Shown piece after piece: positions 19,345 to 28,779 of a DNA stretch of 64,000 bases. Under the pieces are notes generated by a model. The model was not told the DNA's origin. It worked only from the letters and a program-made list of their open reading frames with translations, and searched no databases. Source of the DNA: Prochlorococcus sp. AG-409-N21 (lineage in GTDB: Bacteria > Cyanobacteriota > Cyanobacteriia > PCC-6307 > Cyanobiaceae); NCBI GenBank assembly GCA_003215415.1, contig QCKK01000006.1, positions 1 through 64,000 on the forward strand. Reading direction: 5' to 3'. Position 1 is the first letter of the stretch. Each line of letters begins with the position of its first letter. A program made the translations under genes and the position numbers.

Positions 19345-20451
19345 CTAATTATTTATTCGCTTTTTTCTTATATCATTCCAGTACATAAGCGTTTGGAAAG
19401 TCATGAGAATTGCTACTGTGGGCAATACAATGCAAAGCATCAATAATCGAAATTCTTCTTGGATGCCCGGATATGTTTTAGGTAGAACTTGTTCTACTAG
19501 GTAAAAGAAATATAGCCCTAGAAGTATTGCGCCTTCAATTCTGCTGATCTTTCCCTTTGTCCAAAAGATTGGCATGCATGCAAGTGTGGTCAAAACCATT
19601 AAAGGGAGGTCTCTTTGTATTAGTAATTGATCGACTTGCAAACTTCTTGGACCAGAGACTATTGCAGAAGTACTTAGCACTAACAGTTGGTTTAATAAAC
19701 TGCTGCCAACTACGTTTCCAATGGCTAAATCTGTACGACCCTTTATTGCGGCCACTAGTGAAGTTATTAATTCTGGCATTGATGTCCCTGCTGAAACAAT
19801 AGTGAGGCCTATAACAGCCTCGCTAACTCCAAGTAAAGTTGCAGAAGAGCTTGCCCCTTTTACAAGAAGATTTGCACCTACTGTTAAAAGAAATATGCCG
19901 CAAATTAGATTGAAAACTGATCTAAGCAAACTATTTTTATTCTTATTAGGCTTGACGTTGATTTCTGGCTCTGCTTCTTCTATCCCTTCAGGTTCTTCGC
20001 GAGCAGTGCGGATTTCCCAAATTGTATTTATCGCAAGAGCTATGAGTAGTGCAATTCCAGATTGCCAAGTGATTTTCCCTGTGGAACTCATGCCCCATAC
20101 GGCAGCTGAGACAGCCAAAAGAAGAGGAACATCTCTTCTTACTAATCGACTTTCTACTCTCAAAGGCATTACAAGAGCACTACTTCCTAAAACCACCATG
20201 ACGTTAAAGATGTTGCTACCCACGACATTGCTTACTGCTAGAGCATCCGAGCCATTTATTACAGAGTTGACACTTACAAAGAGTTCAGGTGCACTTGTAC
20301 CTAAAGAAACAACTGTCAAACCGATTACAAGTTGAGGGATCCCAAGAATTAGAGATAAGACCACAGCCCCTTGAACGAAAAGCTCTCCTCCTCCAAATAG
20401 CAGGCCTATGCCTATCAGCACTTCAAAAGCTGAGACTAGAAATGGTGGCAT
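19345..20451 (-). CDS. Calcium/sodium:cation antiporter, CaxA/YrbG type
   Basis: Two repeats with GTSAPELFVSV and GTSMPELITSLVAA; polytopic. Confidence 0.92.
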   Translation of the reverse strand: MPPFLVSAFEVLIGIGLLFGGGELFVQGAVVLSLILGIPQLVIGLTVVSLGTSAPELFVSVNSVINGSDALAVSNVVGSNIFNVMVVLGSSALVMPLRVESRLVRRDVPLLLAVSAAVWGMSSTGKITWQSGIALLIALAINTIWEIRTAREEPEGIEEAEPEINVKPNKNKNSLLRSVFNLICGIFLLTVGANLLVKGASSSATLLGVSEAVIGLTIVSAGTSMPELITSLVAAIKGRTDLAIGNVVGSSLLNQLLVLSTSAIVSGPRSLQVDQLLIQRDLPLMVLTTLACMPIFWTKGKISRIEGAILLGLYFFYLVEQVLPKTYPGIQEEFRLLMLCIVLPTVAILMTFQTLMYWNDIRKKRINN

Positions 20452-20683
20452 AGCAAACTAATAGCGTTAATGAACCTTGCTTGTTCTAAATGACTTGACT
20501 CTACTAAAGGATACAAAGACTTTCTCGCTTAGAACATCGAGAATGTAATTCTATTGTGATTGAAGGACATTTTCTGTCATCAAACTGTGTAAATTCTTGG
20601 TACTTGCTATTTACCATGCATACCAGAACATTAATTCCTAGCTATTACTAAAATAGTTCAATAGATGATTATAATCTGGGTTG

Positions 20684-21772
20684 ATGACTAATCATCCATC
20701 GGCTAAAAAAATTACTATTTGTCAACCTGATGATTGGCATGTACACCTTCGTGACGGGACTCTTCTGAAAGGAGTGTTGAGGAGTACTGCAAAGGTTTTT
20801 AGACGGGCAATAGTAATGCCTAACCTTCAACCTCCAATTACAAGTATTGATGCAGCGTTTGCCTATAGAGATAGGATCTTGGCAAGTTTGCCACGGGAAC
20901 TCTCTTTTACTCCATTGATGACAGCTTATTTGACTGATGATTTTTCATCAAAAGTTTTAGAGAAAGGTCATAGCAAAGGCATTTTCTTTGCAGCCAAGCT
21001 ATACCCAGCAAACTCTACAACGAACTCTGCTAGTGGTGTTAGTGATCTTAGAAGAATTGACTTTTTATTGGAGACAATGGAAAGGATAGGGTTGCCGTTA
21101 CTTATTCATGGCGAAGTAACTGATCCTGATGTTGATATCTTTGATAGGGAAGCAGTTTTTATTGACCGACATTTAACGCCTCTTTTGACTAGGTTTCCCG
21201 ATCTTCGAATAGTACTTGAACATATTACAACCGAGCATGCGGTTAAGTTTGTAGAAAGTAATGGACCAAATTTAGCGGCTACAATTACTCCTCATCATCT
21301 ACATATAAATCGCAATGCGATGTTTTTAAATGGATTGAGAAGTGATTTTTATTGTTTACCTGTTGTTAAACGAGAAAAACATAGATTGGCTTTGAGGAAA
21401 GCTGCAACTAGTGGGAAACCATGCTTTTTCTTGGGAACAGATTCGGCTCCTCATCTACGCTCTTCGAAAGAAAATGCTTGTGGCTGTGCTGGTATTTTTA
21501 ATGCACCATTTGCAATTGAGAGTTATGTAGAAGTTTTTGAGCAAGAGGATTCATTGGATTCTCTTGAGGCATTTGCGAGTAAAAATGGCTCTCAATTTTA
21601 TGGATTGCCATCTAACAAAGATTCAATCACTCTAATTAAAGAATCTCAAACTGTTCCAAAATATATTGAGATTTTGAATGATCAGGGGCAGTTGGAACAC
21701 TTGGTGCCTTTTCATGCCGGAGAAACTTTGAGTTGGAGAATTGAAACTAAGAATTCGAATGGTTCAGAGTAA
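20684..21772 (+). CDS. pyrC: Dihydroorotase
   Basis: QPDDWHVHLRDGTLLK, LLIHGEVTDPDVDIFDRE, LGTDSAPH. Confidence 0.96.
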   Translation: MTNHPSAKKITICQPDDWHVHLRDGTLLKGVLRSTAKVFRRAIVMPNLQPPITSIDAAFAYRDRILASLPRELSFTPLMTAYLTDDFSSKVLEKGHSKGIFFAAKLYPANSTTNSASGVSDLRRIDFLLETMERIGLPLLIHGEVTDPDVDIFDREAVFIDRHLTPLLTRFPDLRIVLEHITTEHAVKFVESNGPNLAATITPHHLHINRNAMFLNGLRSDFYCLPVVKREKHRLALRKAATSGKPCFFLGTDSAPHLRSSKENACGCAGIFNAPFAIESYVEVFEQEDSLDSLEAFASKNGSQFYGLPSNKDSITLIKESQTVPKYIEILNDQGQLEHLVPFHAGETLSWRIETKNSNGSE

Positions 21773-21881
21773 ATACCAGTTCCGTGGATTTAATTTTCTT
21801 TTGACAAAGAACTAATTTCTCTCTCGATTTTTGTCGGGGACTCAGTTCTTCTGGTTAGGTGCTATCTCTTGGATTGATCTA

Positions 21882-21967
21882 TGGGAGCAGGGGGACTTGA
21901 ACCCCCACAGTCTTTTACGACCTACGGATTTTAAGTCCGCTGCGTCTACCAATTCCGCCATGCTCCC
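21882..21967 (-). tRNA. tRNA-Leu (anticodon UAA), no intron
   Basis: Reverse complement GGGAGCATGGCGGAATTGGTAGACGCAGCGGACTTAAAATCCGTAGG...GGTTCAAGTCCCCCTGCTCCCA; full acceptor stem, anticodon loop CTTAAAA, class II variable arm, T-loop. Confidence 0.97.
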
Positions 21968-22057
21968 TTATTGGGTTGACCAAGTTCCATAATTACATCT
22001 TAGATTCATGGAAGTACAGCATCTCACGCCCCTCTTCTTAAGACTCTTCACAACCAA

Positions 22058-22282
22058 ATGATGAACGATACTTTTTTGCTTTTAGGGACTTATGCCTCTT
22101 TAGGGTTCCTTTATCTAATTGTGGTTCCATTGTCCTTGTATTTTTGGATGAATCGGAGGTGGAACATTATGGGCAAGATTGAACGGTTGGGAATTTATGG
22201 ACTTGTCTTCCTGTTCTTCCCTGGTCTTATATTGTTTGCACCCTTTCTGAATCTTCGCCTTAATGGTCAAGGAGATATTTGA
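22058..22282 (+). CDS. ndhL: NAD(P)H-quinone oxidoreductase subunit L
   Basis: Small two-TM protein [53 protein letters not shown]. Confidence 0.9.
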   Translation: MMNDTFLLLGTYASLGFLYLIVVPLSLYFWMNRRWNIMGKIERLGIYGLVFLFFPGLILFAPFLNLRLNGQGDI

Positions 22283-22285
22283 AAA

Positions 22286-22633
22286 TTGACAAGAGCAAAG
22301 GTATTTTTACTCGGATTTTTGATATTGGGCTTGGGAGGTATTGGTTATTTTGCTTTTAGATTGAGTGGACTTGAGAGCCTTCCAGCAGGAATAGCATCTG
22401 AAGCTGTACTTGTCCTTTTAGTGGTTGGTTGGACTATTTCTTACTTGGTTCGGGTTGTTACAGGCAATATGACTTTTATTGAGCAAAGAAGAAGATATAG
22501 AGAGGTTTACGAAGAATTGACCAATTCTGAACTTTCTAGGCTTCTAGAAGCTATGCCTGAAAATGAAAGGAATACCCTTTTAGCCGAACTTGAGAATAAA
22601 AAGAAAATATCTAACTCTTCTGCTGATACATAG
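22286..22633 (+). CDS. DUF3007 family membrane protein
   Basis: Two TM segments, conserved neighbour of ndhL, GNMTFIEQRRRYREVYEELT. Confidence 0.75.
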   Translation: MTRAKVFLLGFLILGLGGIGYFAFRLSGLESLPAGIASEAVLVLLVVGWTISYLVRVVTGNMTFIEQRRRYREVYEELTNSELSRLLEAMPENERNTLLAELENKKKISNSSADT

Positions 22634-22687
22634 ATGTATTAAAACTTGCTCATCTAATGTGATCAAACAGCATATTAAGGAAGACTC

Positions 22688-23506
22688 TTGGAGAACGAAT
22701 TAAATCAAAAACGTACTATTGCCAATAGCTTCGAAAAAGTTAAACAGCAAGGCCGTATAGCTCTAATGCCTTTTATGATGGCAGGTGATCCTGACTTAGA
22801 GACTTCAGCGCAGGTTTTACTTGGTCTTCAGAATTCAGGTGCAGACTTGGTTGAAATAGGTATCCCTTATAGCGACCCTCTTGCTGATGGTCCTGTGATT
22901 CAAGAGGCGGCTGCCAGAGCACTTAATTCAGGAACTACTCCATCTCGAGTCTTGAAGATGTTGTCTGGTTTGAAAGGTAAATTGTCAATACCGATTATTC
23001 TTTTTACTTATAGCAATCCATTAATTGCTAAGGGTATGGATAATTTTTGTGATGAAGCTGCTAAGGCAGGAGTATCTGGCCTTGTGGTTCCGGATCTTCC
23101 TTTAGAAGAAGCAGAGCGTCTTTCACCCTTGGCTTTATCTAAAGGATTAGATTTGGTTCTATTAGTTGCTCCTACAACCCCTAAAGAACGCATGCAAAGA
23201 ATTTCAGATAGTAGTAGAGGTTTTACTTACTTGGTGAGTGTTACAGGCGTTACGGGTGAACGAAAAAATATGCAAGAACGTGTTGGGTCTTTAGTGAAAG
23301 AATTGAAGAGTTTTTGTTCACTTCCTATCGCAGTTGGCTTTGGTATTTCAGGTCCAGAACAGGTAAGACAGGTGCGAAGATGGGGTGCTGATGGCGCAAT
23401 AGTTGGAAGTGCACTTGTTAAGCGAATTGCTAATGCTCAGAGAGGACATGAGGCAGAGCAGGCCTGTAAATTTTGCTTGGAACTTAGCAAGGCTTTTTAT
23501 GATTAG
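22688..23506 (+). CDS. trpA: Tryptophan synthase alpha subunit
   Basis: [47 protein letters not shown] start. Confidence 0.97.
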   Translation: MENELNQKRTIANSFEKVKQQGRIALMPFMMAGDPDLETSAQVLLGLQNSGADLVEIGIPYSDPLADGPVIQEAAARALNSGTTPSRVLKMLSGLKGKLSIPIILFTYSNPLIAKGMDNFCDEAAKAGVSGLVVPDLPLEEAERLSPLALSKGLDLVLLVAPTTPKERMQRISDSSRGFTYLVSVTGVTGERKNMQERVGSLVKELKSFCSLPIAVGFGISGPEQVRQVRRWGADGAIVGSALVKRIANAQRGHEAEQACKFCLELSKAFYD

Positions 23507-23544
23507 TAATGTATTAAAACCCTAAAGAGGTAGCTATATAAGCA

Positions 23545-23576
23545 ATAAAAAAAGTCCTGATGTATTTTCAGGACTT
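23545..23576 (-). terminator. Rho-independent terminator for the AbrB-family gene
   Basis: On the minus strand, AAGTCCTGA-loop-TCAGGACTT stem followed by TTTTTTTATT. Confidence 0.8.
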
Positions 23577-23642
23577 GGCTTGCAAATAAAATTAATTAGG
23601 ATTTATTTGATCTATAGTCTTGGTTGATTCTATTGGTTTTCT

Positions 23643-24008
23643 TCAATCTTCGTCAGTCTCACCAACAGGAACTAGTCTGATTTGTTTACGCCCAAGCTTG
23701 ATTGTAAAATCATCACCAGGGTTTAGATCAAGTAACGCTGTATAAGCTTTGCCTATTAATAAATTGCCATTGCCTTGAACAGTGGCAATATAGCTAAGCT
23801 TTCGACCACCTTTTCCAATACCAGCAACTCCAGTTGCTCCTAGGTTTACACCCTTTGCTTCAAGAAGAGATTCGTAGAAAGCAGTGAAATTAAGACGTTC
23901 AGCTCCATCTTTCTTGTTGGAGACATATCCACAGGCACGAACTAGATCTGATTTGCTGACATCACCGAGTTCTTTGACTTTCGCGAGGAGGTCGCTACCA
24001 GTTAGCAT
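23643..24008 (-). CDS. cyAbrB family transcriptional regulator
   Basis: GSDLLAKVKELGDVSKSDLVRACGYVS...NFTAFYESLLEAKG...YTALLDLNPGDDFTIKLGRKQIRL. Confidence 0.9.
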   Translation of the reverse strand: MLTGSDLLAKVKELGDVSKSDLVRACGYVSNKKDGAERLNFTAFYESLLEAKGVNLGATGVAGIGKGGRKLSYIATVQGNGNLLIGKAYTALLDLNPGDDFTIKLGRKQIRLVPVGETDED

Positions 24009-24109
24009 GATAAGTAAGTTTGAAATCTACTTAAACAACATAGCGTTAAATCACCTATATGTGTCAACATTTAGAGGTAAACATTTCAAGATGATTGAAA
24101 ACTTTAACC

Positions 24110-24379
24110 ATGGCTCGATTCGTTCTTTGGGGAATTTACTGCGCAAATGCTCTAGAAAAGCGAACACCATTTCGAGAAGAGCACCTTAATAGACTCGCTA
24201 CACTTAAGGAAAATGGTACTCTAATCACTCTTGGTCCTACTACATCTAGTAGTCACGTATTTGGAATATTTGAAGGAAATAGTATTGAAGAGATTAGAGA
24301 CCTTATAAAAGACGACATCTATTGGAAAAAAAGAATTTGGACTGATATTGAGGTTTATCCTTGGACCCAAGCTTTTTGA
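24110..24379 (+). CDS. YciI-like protein
   Basis: MARFVLWGIYCANALEKRTPFREEHLNRLATLKENGTLITLGPT; ATG at 24110. Confidence 0.8.
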   Translation: MARFVLWGIYCANALEKRTPFREEHLNRLATLKENGTLITLGPTTSSSHVFGIFEGNSIEEIRDLIKDDIYWKKRIWTDIEVYPWTQAF

Positions 24380-24732
24380 GCTTGATTCCATACCCACTTT
24401 GCGACTTCAATGTCACCTCCTTCCCCTAATAATTCTTTATAACCAGACATAATTCCAATACCTTCTCGTGCAACTTTGGCAATTGCATCAGGATTATCTA
24501 ACCCATTACGCTTAAGTGCTGAAAGCTTTAGTGTTTTTCCTCTCCTGATGATATTTCCGCCATTTATATGGCAGCCAGAACAATTTTGTTTAAAAAGCTT
24601 TTCCCCTTGAATTTCCTCAACAGCAAAGCTAGGGGTCTCAATCATCAGTAATAAAGTGATCAGTATGAATACTTTTATACCTTCATTTATCTTTTTGCAG
24701 GTAAGGGATAGGATCGGCTGGATTTTGGGCAT
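24355..24732 (-). CDS. petJ: Cytochrome c6-like c-type cytochrome, secreted
   Basis: N-terminal signal, GEKLFKQNCSGCHINGGNIIRRGKTL, MSGYKELL; CXXCH heme site. Confidence 0.85.
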   Translation of the reverse strand: MPKIQPILSLTCKKINEGIKVFILITLLLMIETPSFAVEEIQGEKLFKQNCSGCHINGGNIIRRGKTLKLSALKRNGLDNPDAIAKVAREGIGIMSGYKELLGEGGDIEVAKWVWNQAQKAWVQG

Positions 24733-25000
24733 ATGATCATTAAAGAGATTTGAATAGTTTGATTCATTAAATAGTTGATTGCTTGAATTGTAAATTCATC
24801 TTCTCTGAGAGTTCTTCAGTTGAGAAAAGATGAAACTCCCTTAACTTGGCAATGACTTTATAAAGTCAAGACCAGTAAAAAATACGCTAAAGAATCTCCT
24901 TTTATTGATAATAAGACTTGATAGTTGTACATCCATAGCCTTACGTCAATTTGTTTGTACTATTTCAGAGAAGAGGAGTTTGAACTCAGGATGGAAAACT

Positions 25001-25201
25001 ATGTCTATGCAAGAGCTTCAGAGATTTCTAGAAAAAGTAGAGCAACTTCAGCAAATGGTGAAATCTTTAGACAAAGTACCTGGCAGGAGAGAGAAGTTGG
25101 CTGCTTGTGACAATCATGATGAGGTCGTTGAGTTAGCAAAGTCTTGGGGATTTCAAATAGGGCGTAGATGGGGGGAAGATAGGTCAATGGAAAATATTTA
25201 G
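25001..25201 (+). CDS. Nif11-domain small protein
   Basis: MSMQELQRFLEKVEQLQQMVKSLDKVPGRREKLAACDNHDEVVELAKSWGFQIGRRWGED; no double-Gly leader motif or Cys/Ser/Thr-rich core. Confidence 0.7.
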   Translation: MSMQELQRFLEKVEQLQQMVKSLDKVPGRREKLAACDNHDEVVELAKSWGFQIGRRWGEDRSMENI

Positions 25202-25256
25202 AGTTCTCTTCAATAGCCAGAAGATTCATTGAAGGAATTTGATTAGTGGTATCGGT

Positions 25257-25607
25257 TTATTTGTTTGAGTCTGATTCCTGAGACCTGTTATCTGATATTT
25301 GACTTTTTTCCCGAAGCTCTTCTAATAAAAGATCTAGTTGACCAAAAGGGTCATCTGATTGTTGACTTTCCGAAATTGCTGGTTTATTTAGAGACCATCT
25401 TGCTTCAACTAAGCATAGCTTTTGGGCTAGTTTCGCAATCCCTCCTGCCTCATAGGTTTTTTTTAAAACTTCTATGATTGCAGACATCCTTGTTGAATGA
25501 GCATCTAAATTCCGACTTAGGTCTGCTTGACTACGATTTTGATTCTTAAGCCAATCTTTGATTAGCAGAGACAATTCTTCTTCGGTTTTAGAAGACCAAT
25601 TCGGCAT
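25257..25607 (-). CDS. Conserved hypothetical protein (cyanobacterial type)
   Basis: Complete 116-aa ORF in a gene-sized slot, no overlap with other calls. Confidence 0.6.
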   Translation of the reverse strand: MPNWSSKTEEELSLLIKDWLKNQNRSQADLSRNLDAHSTRMSAIIEVLKKTYEAGGIAKLAQKLCLVEARWSLNKPAISESQQSDDPFGQLDLLLEELREKSQISDNRSQESDSNK

Positions 25608-25656
25608 TCTTATTAGAAAGAAGTGGTTTTAATGAATTTAGCGTTTTTAAATTTAG

Positions 25657-26589
25657 TTAAATTTCGCTCTCAATCAATCCACTTTGGATTCCAGTCTTCC
25701 GGAGTTTACGTAGTGCACGATGAACAACTTGTCTGCAATACTCTCTACTGCAATTCATGTGCCTTGCAACTTCGGCAAGTGTTCTCCATTCATTAGTTCC
25801 ATCTAGTCCAAATCTAAGTGTGACAACAGTTTTTTCTTTTGGGGTGAGATTTGCTTGTTTCAGTAATTTCCAGACAAACGCACTTCTCTCAGCAAGTTCA
25901 GCGAGTTCCATTGGTGCTATCTCATCACTTGGTAGCACATCTACTAATTCAGATGGATCGGCTTTTGATTTAACCATTCCCTGAAGGCTGACAGTAATAC
26001 TGCGGAGTTCACATCCAAGTAGATCTTCTACTTCACTTAAAGGCAGTTTCATAGCGCTAGCTAGTTGGCTGGCTGTTGGGGAAAGGCCATTCGATTGCAT
26101 TAACCGAGCCTTCGCGGATCTTAGTTTTGTCAGCTTCTCATTTACATTTACAGGAATACGAATAGTTCTACTTTGGGTTGATAAAGCTCTGTTTAAACCT
26201 TGTCTAATCCACCAATAAGCATAAGTAGAAAACCTATGTCCACGAGTCGGATCATATTTCTCAACTGCTCTTGTTAGCCCAAGGGTTCCTTCTTGAATTA
26301 GGTCTAATAGCTCTAAACCTTTTCCTTGATACCTTTTGGCAAGGTTAACCACCAGCCTTAGGTTTGCTGTGATCATTTGACTCTTTGCTCTTTCTCCTAT
26401 TCGAATTGTTCGCCTTTCTTCTTCGTTGTAGTCACATGATCGAAAGGAATCCCCTTCTTTTTGAGGTCGACTAGTTATTGCAAGCATTGCTTGAACTTTT
26501 CGACCCATTGTTAGTTCTTGTTCAGGCGTGAGGAGTTGATGTCTCCCTATCTCACTAAGGAAAGCGCTTAATGAACTCATCATTGACAC
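25657..26589 (-). CDS. Group 2 sigma-70 family RNA polymerase sigma factor
   Basis: [61 protein letters not shown], region 4 [15 protein letters not shown]. Confidence 0.96.
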   Translation of the reverse strand: MSMMSSLSAFLSEIGRHQLLTPEQELTMGRKVQAMLAITSRPQKEGDSFRSCDYNEEERRTIRIGERAKSQMITANLRLVVNLAKRYQGKGLELLDLIQEGTLGLTRAVEKYDPTRGHRFSTYAYWWIRQGLNRALSTQSRTIRIPVNVNEKLTKLRSAKARLMQSNGLSPTASQLASAMKLPLSEVEDLLGCELRSITVSLQGMVKSKADPSELVDVLPSDEIAPMELAELAERSAFVWKLLKQANLTPKEKTVVTLRFGLDGTNEWRTLAEVARHMNCSREYCRQVVHRALRKLRKTGIQSGLIESEI

Positions 26590-26811
26590 CTACTTCTTTA
26601 TTGAAACTAGGTCCAAAGTGTTGTTATTCTGAACTCGTAAGAAAGAGTACCGAATTAATATTTTTTACCTTTTAAATGTTTTCTTAATAATGTATTGATT
26701 TTGTAGTTATAGGAGCTCTTTTGCTAGCTATGAATGTAGGCCTGATTCTAGTTTTTGTTACTTTTTCCTTTAAGCTTCTACTTGGATTCAAAATTGCACG
26801 GAGCTTAATTT

Positions 26812-27282
26812 ATGGATGGGGTTCTAGGAAGTGCTGGCATTGCTTATACGCATTATCTGAGTTTCATGATCTGCTTTGCGGCTTTAGTGCTAGAAAGAAA
26901 ACTCTTAAAGGCAGAACCTAATAGGCAAGAAGCTATTTTTATGGTTGTTACAGATGTTGTATATGGCCTGGCTGCTCTGATTCTTTTAATTACTGGAATT
27001 TTGAGAGTTCTTTATTTTGGACAGGGAGTTGAGTTTTATACGCAAAACCCTATTTTTTGGTGGAAGGTTGGAGTCTTTCTTTCAGTGGGTGGGCTTTCTC
27101 TTTACCCTACAGTGACTTATATCCTTTGGGCCATACCTTTGAGTAAGGGTGATTTACCTGAAGTATCTAAGAAATTAGTTGCTCGTCTTAGCTGGATAAT
27201 AAATATTGAATTGGTTGGTTTTGCTGCAATCCCTTTCCTGGCAGCATTGATGGCTAGAGGAATTGGCCTTAATTCTGTATAA
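26812..27282 (+). CDS. DUF2214 family membrane protein
   Basis: 156-aa four-TM protein, AYTHYLSFMICFAALVLERKLLK. Confidence 0.75.
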   Translation: MDGVLGSAGIAYTHYLSFMICFAALVLERKLLKAEPNRQEAIFMVVTDVVYGLAALILLITGILRVLYFGQGVEFYTQNPIFWWKVGVFLSVGGLSLYPTVTYILWAIPLSKGDLPEVSKKLVARLSWIINIELVGFAAIPFLAALMARGIGLNSV

Positions 27283-27333
27283 GCCAAAAAATAATTTATC
27301 TGGAATGTGCTTTTTGCTTATATTTTTAATTTT

Positions 27334-28005
27334 CTATTTGTTTCGTCGAGGAGCTCCTCTTCGCCCTGCTAAAACTGAGAGAACATCTCTCCAGTCGACT
27401 TCATGATTAGCAAGAGCAACTTGGAGATGAAATATAAGGTCAGCAGCTTCGTTCGCAATTGATGCTTTGTCATTGTCTTTGCATGCCATTACAAACTCCG
27501 CACTCTCTTCCCCAATTTTTTTGAGAATACTATTGTCCCCACCATTAAATAAACTATTTGTATAACTACCTTCTTCTGGCCACTTTTTCCTATTGCTAAT
27601 CAAGTCAAAAAGAGAGCTGGAGATGTCTTTAGGCGGTTGTACTTTTAGTTTTTCCTCTTGTGAGAGCTTTTCCCCATCTTCGAAGAAACAACTTCTGGCA
27701 CCTGTATGGCATGCCACATTTCCCTTTTGTTCAATAGTTAGTAATAGAACGTCGGCATCACAATCGTATCTAATTCCTTTTAGGGTTTGTGTATAACCAC
27801 TGGTTGCACCTTTGTGCCAAAGTTCATTTCGAGAACGACTCCAGTAATGAACCGCGCCAGTTTCTAAAGTTTTTTCAAGAGAAGCTTTGTTCATCCAAGC
27901 GAGCATTAGGACCGCTCCATCCAGCCAATCTTGAGAAATAGCAGGTATTAAACCTTTTTCGTCAAAACGGAGTTCTTCTATGAAGGTTGTGTGTGATTCT
28001 TTCAT
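27334..28005 (-). CDS. hisIE: Bifunctional phosphoribosyl-AMP cyclohydrolase / phosphoribosyl-ATP pyrophosphatase
   Basis: [46 protein letters not shown]. Confidence 0.97.
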   Translation of the reverse strand: MKESHTTFIEELRFDEKGLIPAISQDWLDGAVLMLAWMNKASLEKTLETGAVHYWSRSRNELWHKGATSGYTQTLKGIRYDCDADVLLLTIEQKGNVACHTGARSCFFEDGEKLSQEEKLKVQPPKDISSSLFDLISNRKKWPEEGSYTNSLFNGGDNSILKKIGEESAEFVMACKDNDKASIANEAADLIFHLQVALANHEVDWRDVLSVLAGRRGAPRRNK

Positions 28006-28071
28006 TGGTCCTGAGAATAATTAGGACTTTGAACTTGTTCTCTGTCCCTAGTTTCCTTAATCTCTTGTTTG

Positions 28072-28548
28072 ATGCTAAATCCGTCTTTTGTGTTTACCTG
28101 CAAAAAACTTTTTGAAGGTTATCCGTGCTGTCATAGGCAATGGAAGCATTCTGGTCATTGTAGGTTTGTGCATGGCTACAGTAGAACCTTTGCTTTTTGG
28201 TTCGCTGCAAAGCAACTAGATGAATTTGGTTTTGTGGTTGATTTTTCTAGTCTCAAACCTTTGGAGGAAAAATTAATGAATCAATTTGATCATACATTTC
28301 TCGTAAATGCCGATGATCCGTTGTTGCCTGAATGGCAAAAACTTCATGACTTAGGAGCCTTGGATTTAAGGGTTATGAAAAATGTTGGTATGGAATCAAC
28401 TTCTGAATTGGTTTGGCAGTGGGCTAACAATCTCTTATTCAGTAGAGACAATGGAAGAACATGTTGTTGGAAAGTTGAAGCATCTGAAAATGATTTAAAT
28501 TCTGCAAGCTATGAGTTTTTACCCGAATGGTTTTCGTTAAAAGATTAA
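28072..28548 (+). CDS. QueD/6-pyruvoyl tetrahydropterin synthase family protein (divergent)
   Basis: HCRFVHGYSRTFAFWF, VVDFSSLKPLEEKLMNQFDHTFLV, STSELVWQW. Confidence 0.8.
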   Translation: MLNPSFVFTCKKLFEGYPCCHRQWKHSGHCRFVHGYSRTFAFWFAAKQLDEFGFVVDFSSLKPLEEKLMNQFDHTFLVNADDPLLPEWQKLHDLGALDLRVMKNVGMESTSELVWQWANNLLFSRDNGRTCCWKVEASENDLNSASYEFLPEWFSLKD

Positions 28549-28779
28549 AATTGTGTTTGATCCTTTATTGAAAAATCGTGCGCTGATTTTTTGTAAGCTC
28601 CGAAGAGCCTGAGTTGCTAGTGTATATGTAAGCTCTAAGGGTTTGAAGAAATGTAGAAAAAATAATTATATGATTTTTAATTAACAAAAAACATAAGAGT
28701 TAAATTTTTGTCGTTTTGCTTCGTGGTCTCTATAATCGTAATTAAAAATCAATTCTATTATTTATGATTTAAATTAATA

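Noticed and set aside
19721-20335. 204-aa ORF on the + strand antisense to the cation antiporter
   Set aside because: Fully inside the well-supported CaxA-like gene; composition is the mirror of a hydrophobic membrane protein with low stop frequency, no recognisable domain.
28549-28779. Possible ncRNA in the 230-bp gap between the QueD-like gene and clpB
   Set aside because: AT-rich with no convincing stems or terminator; nothing beyond background.
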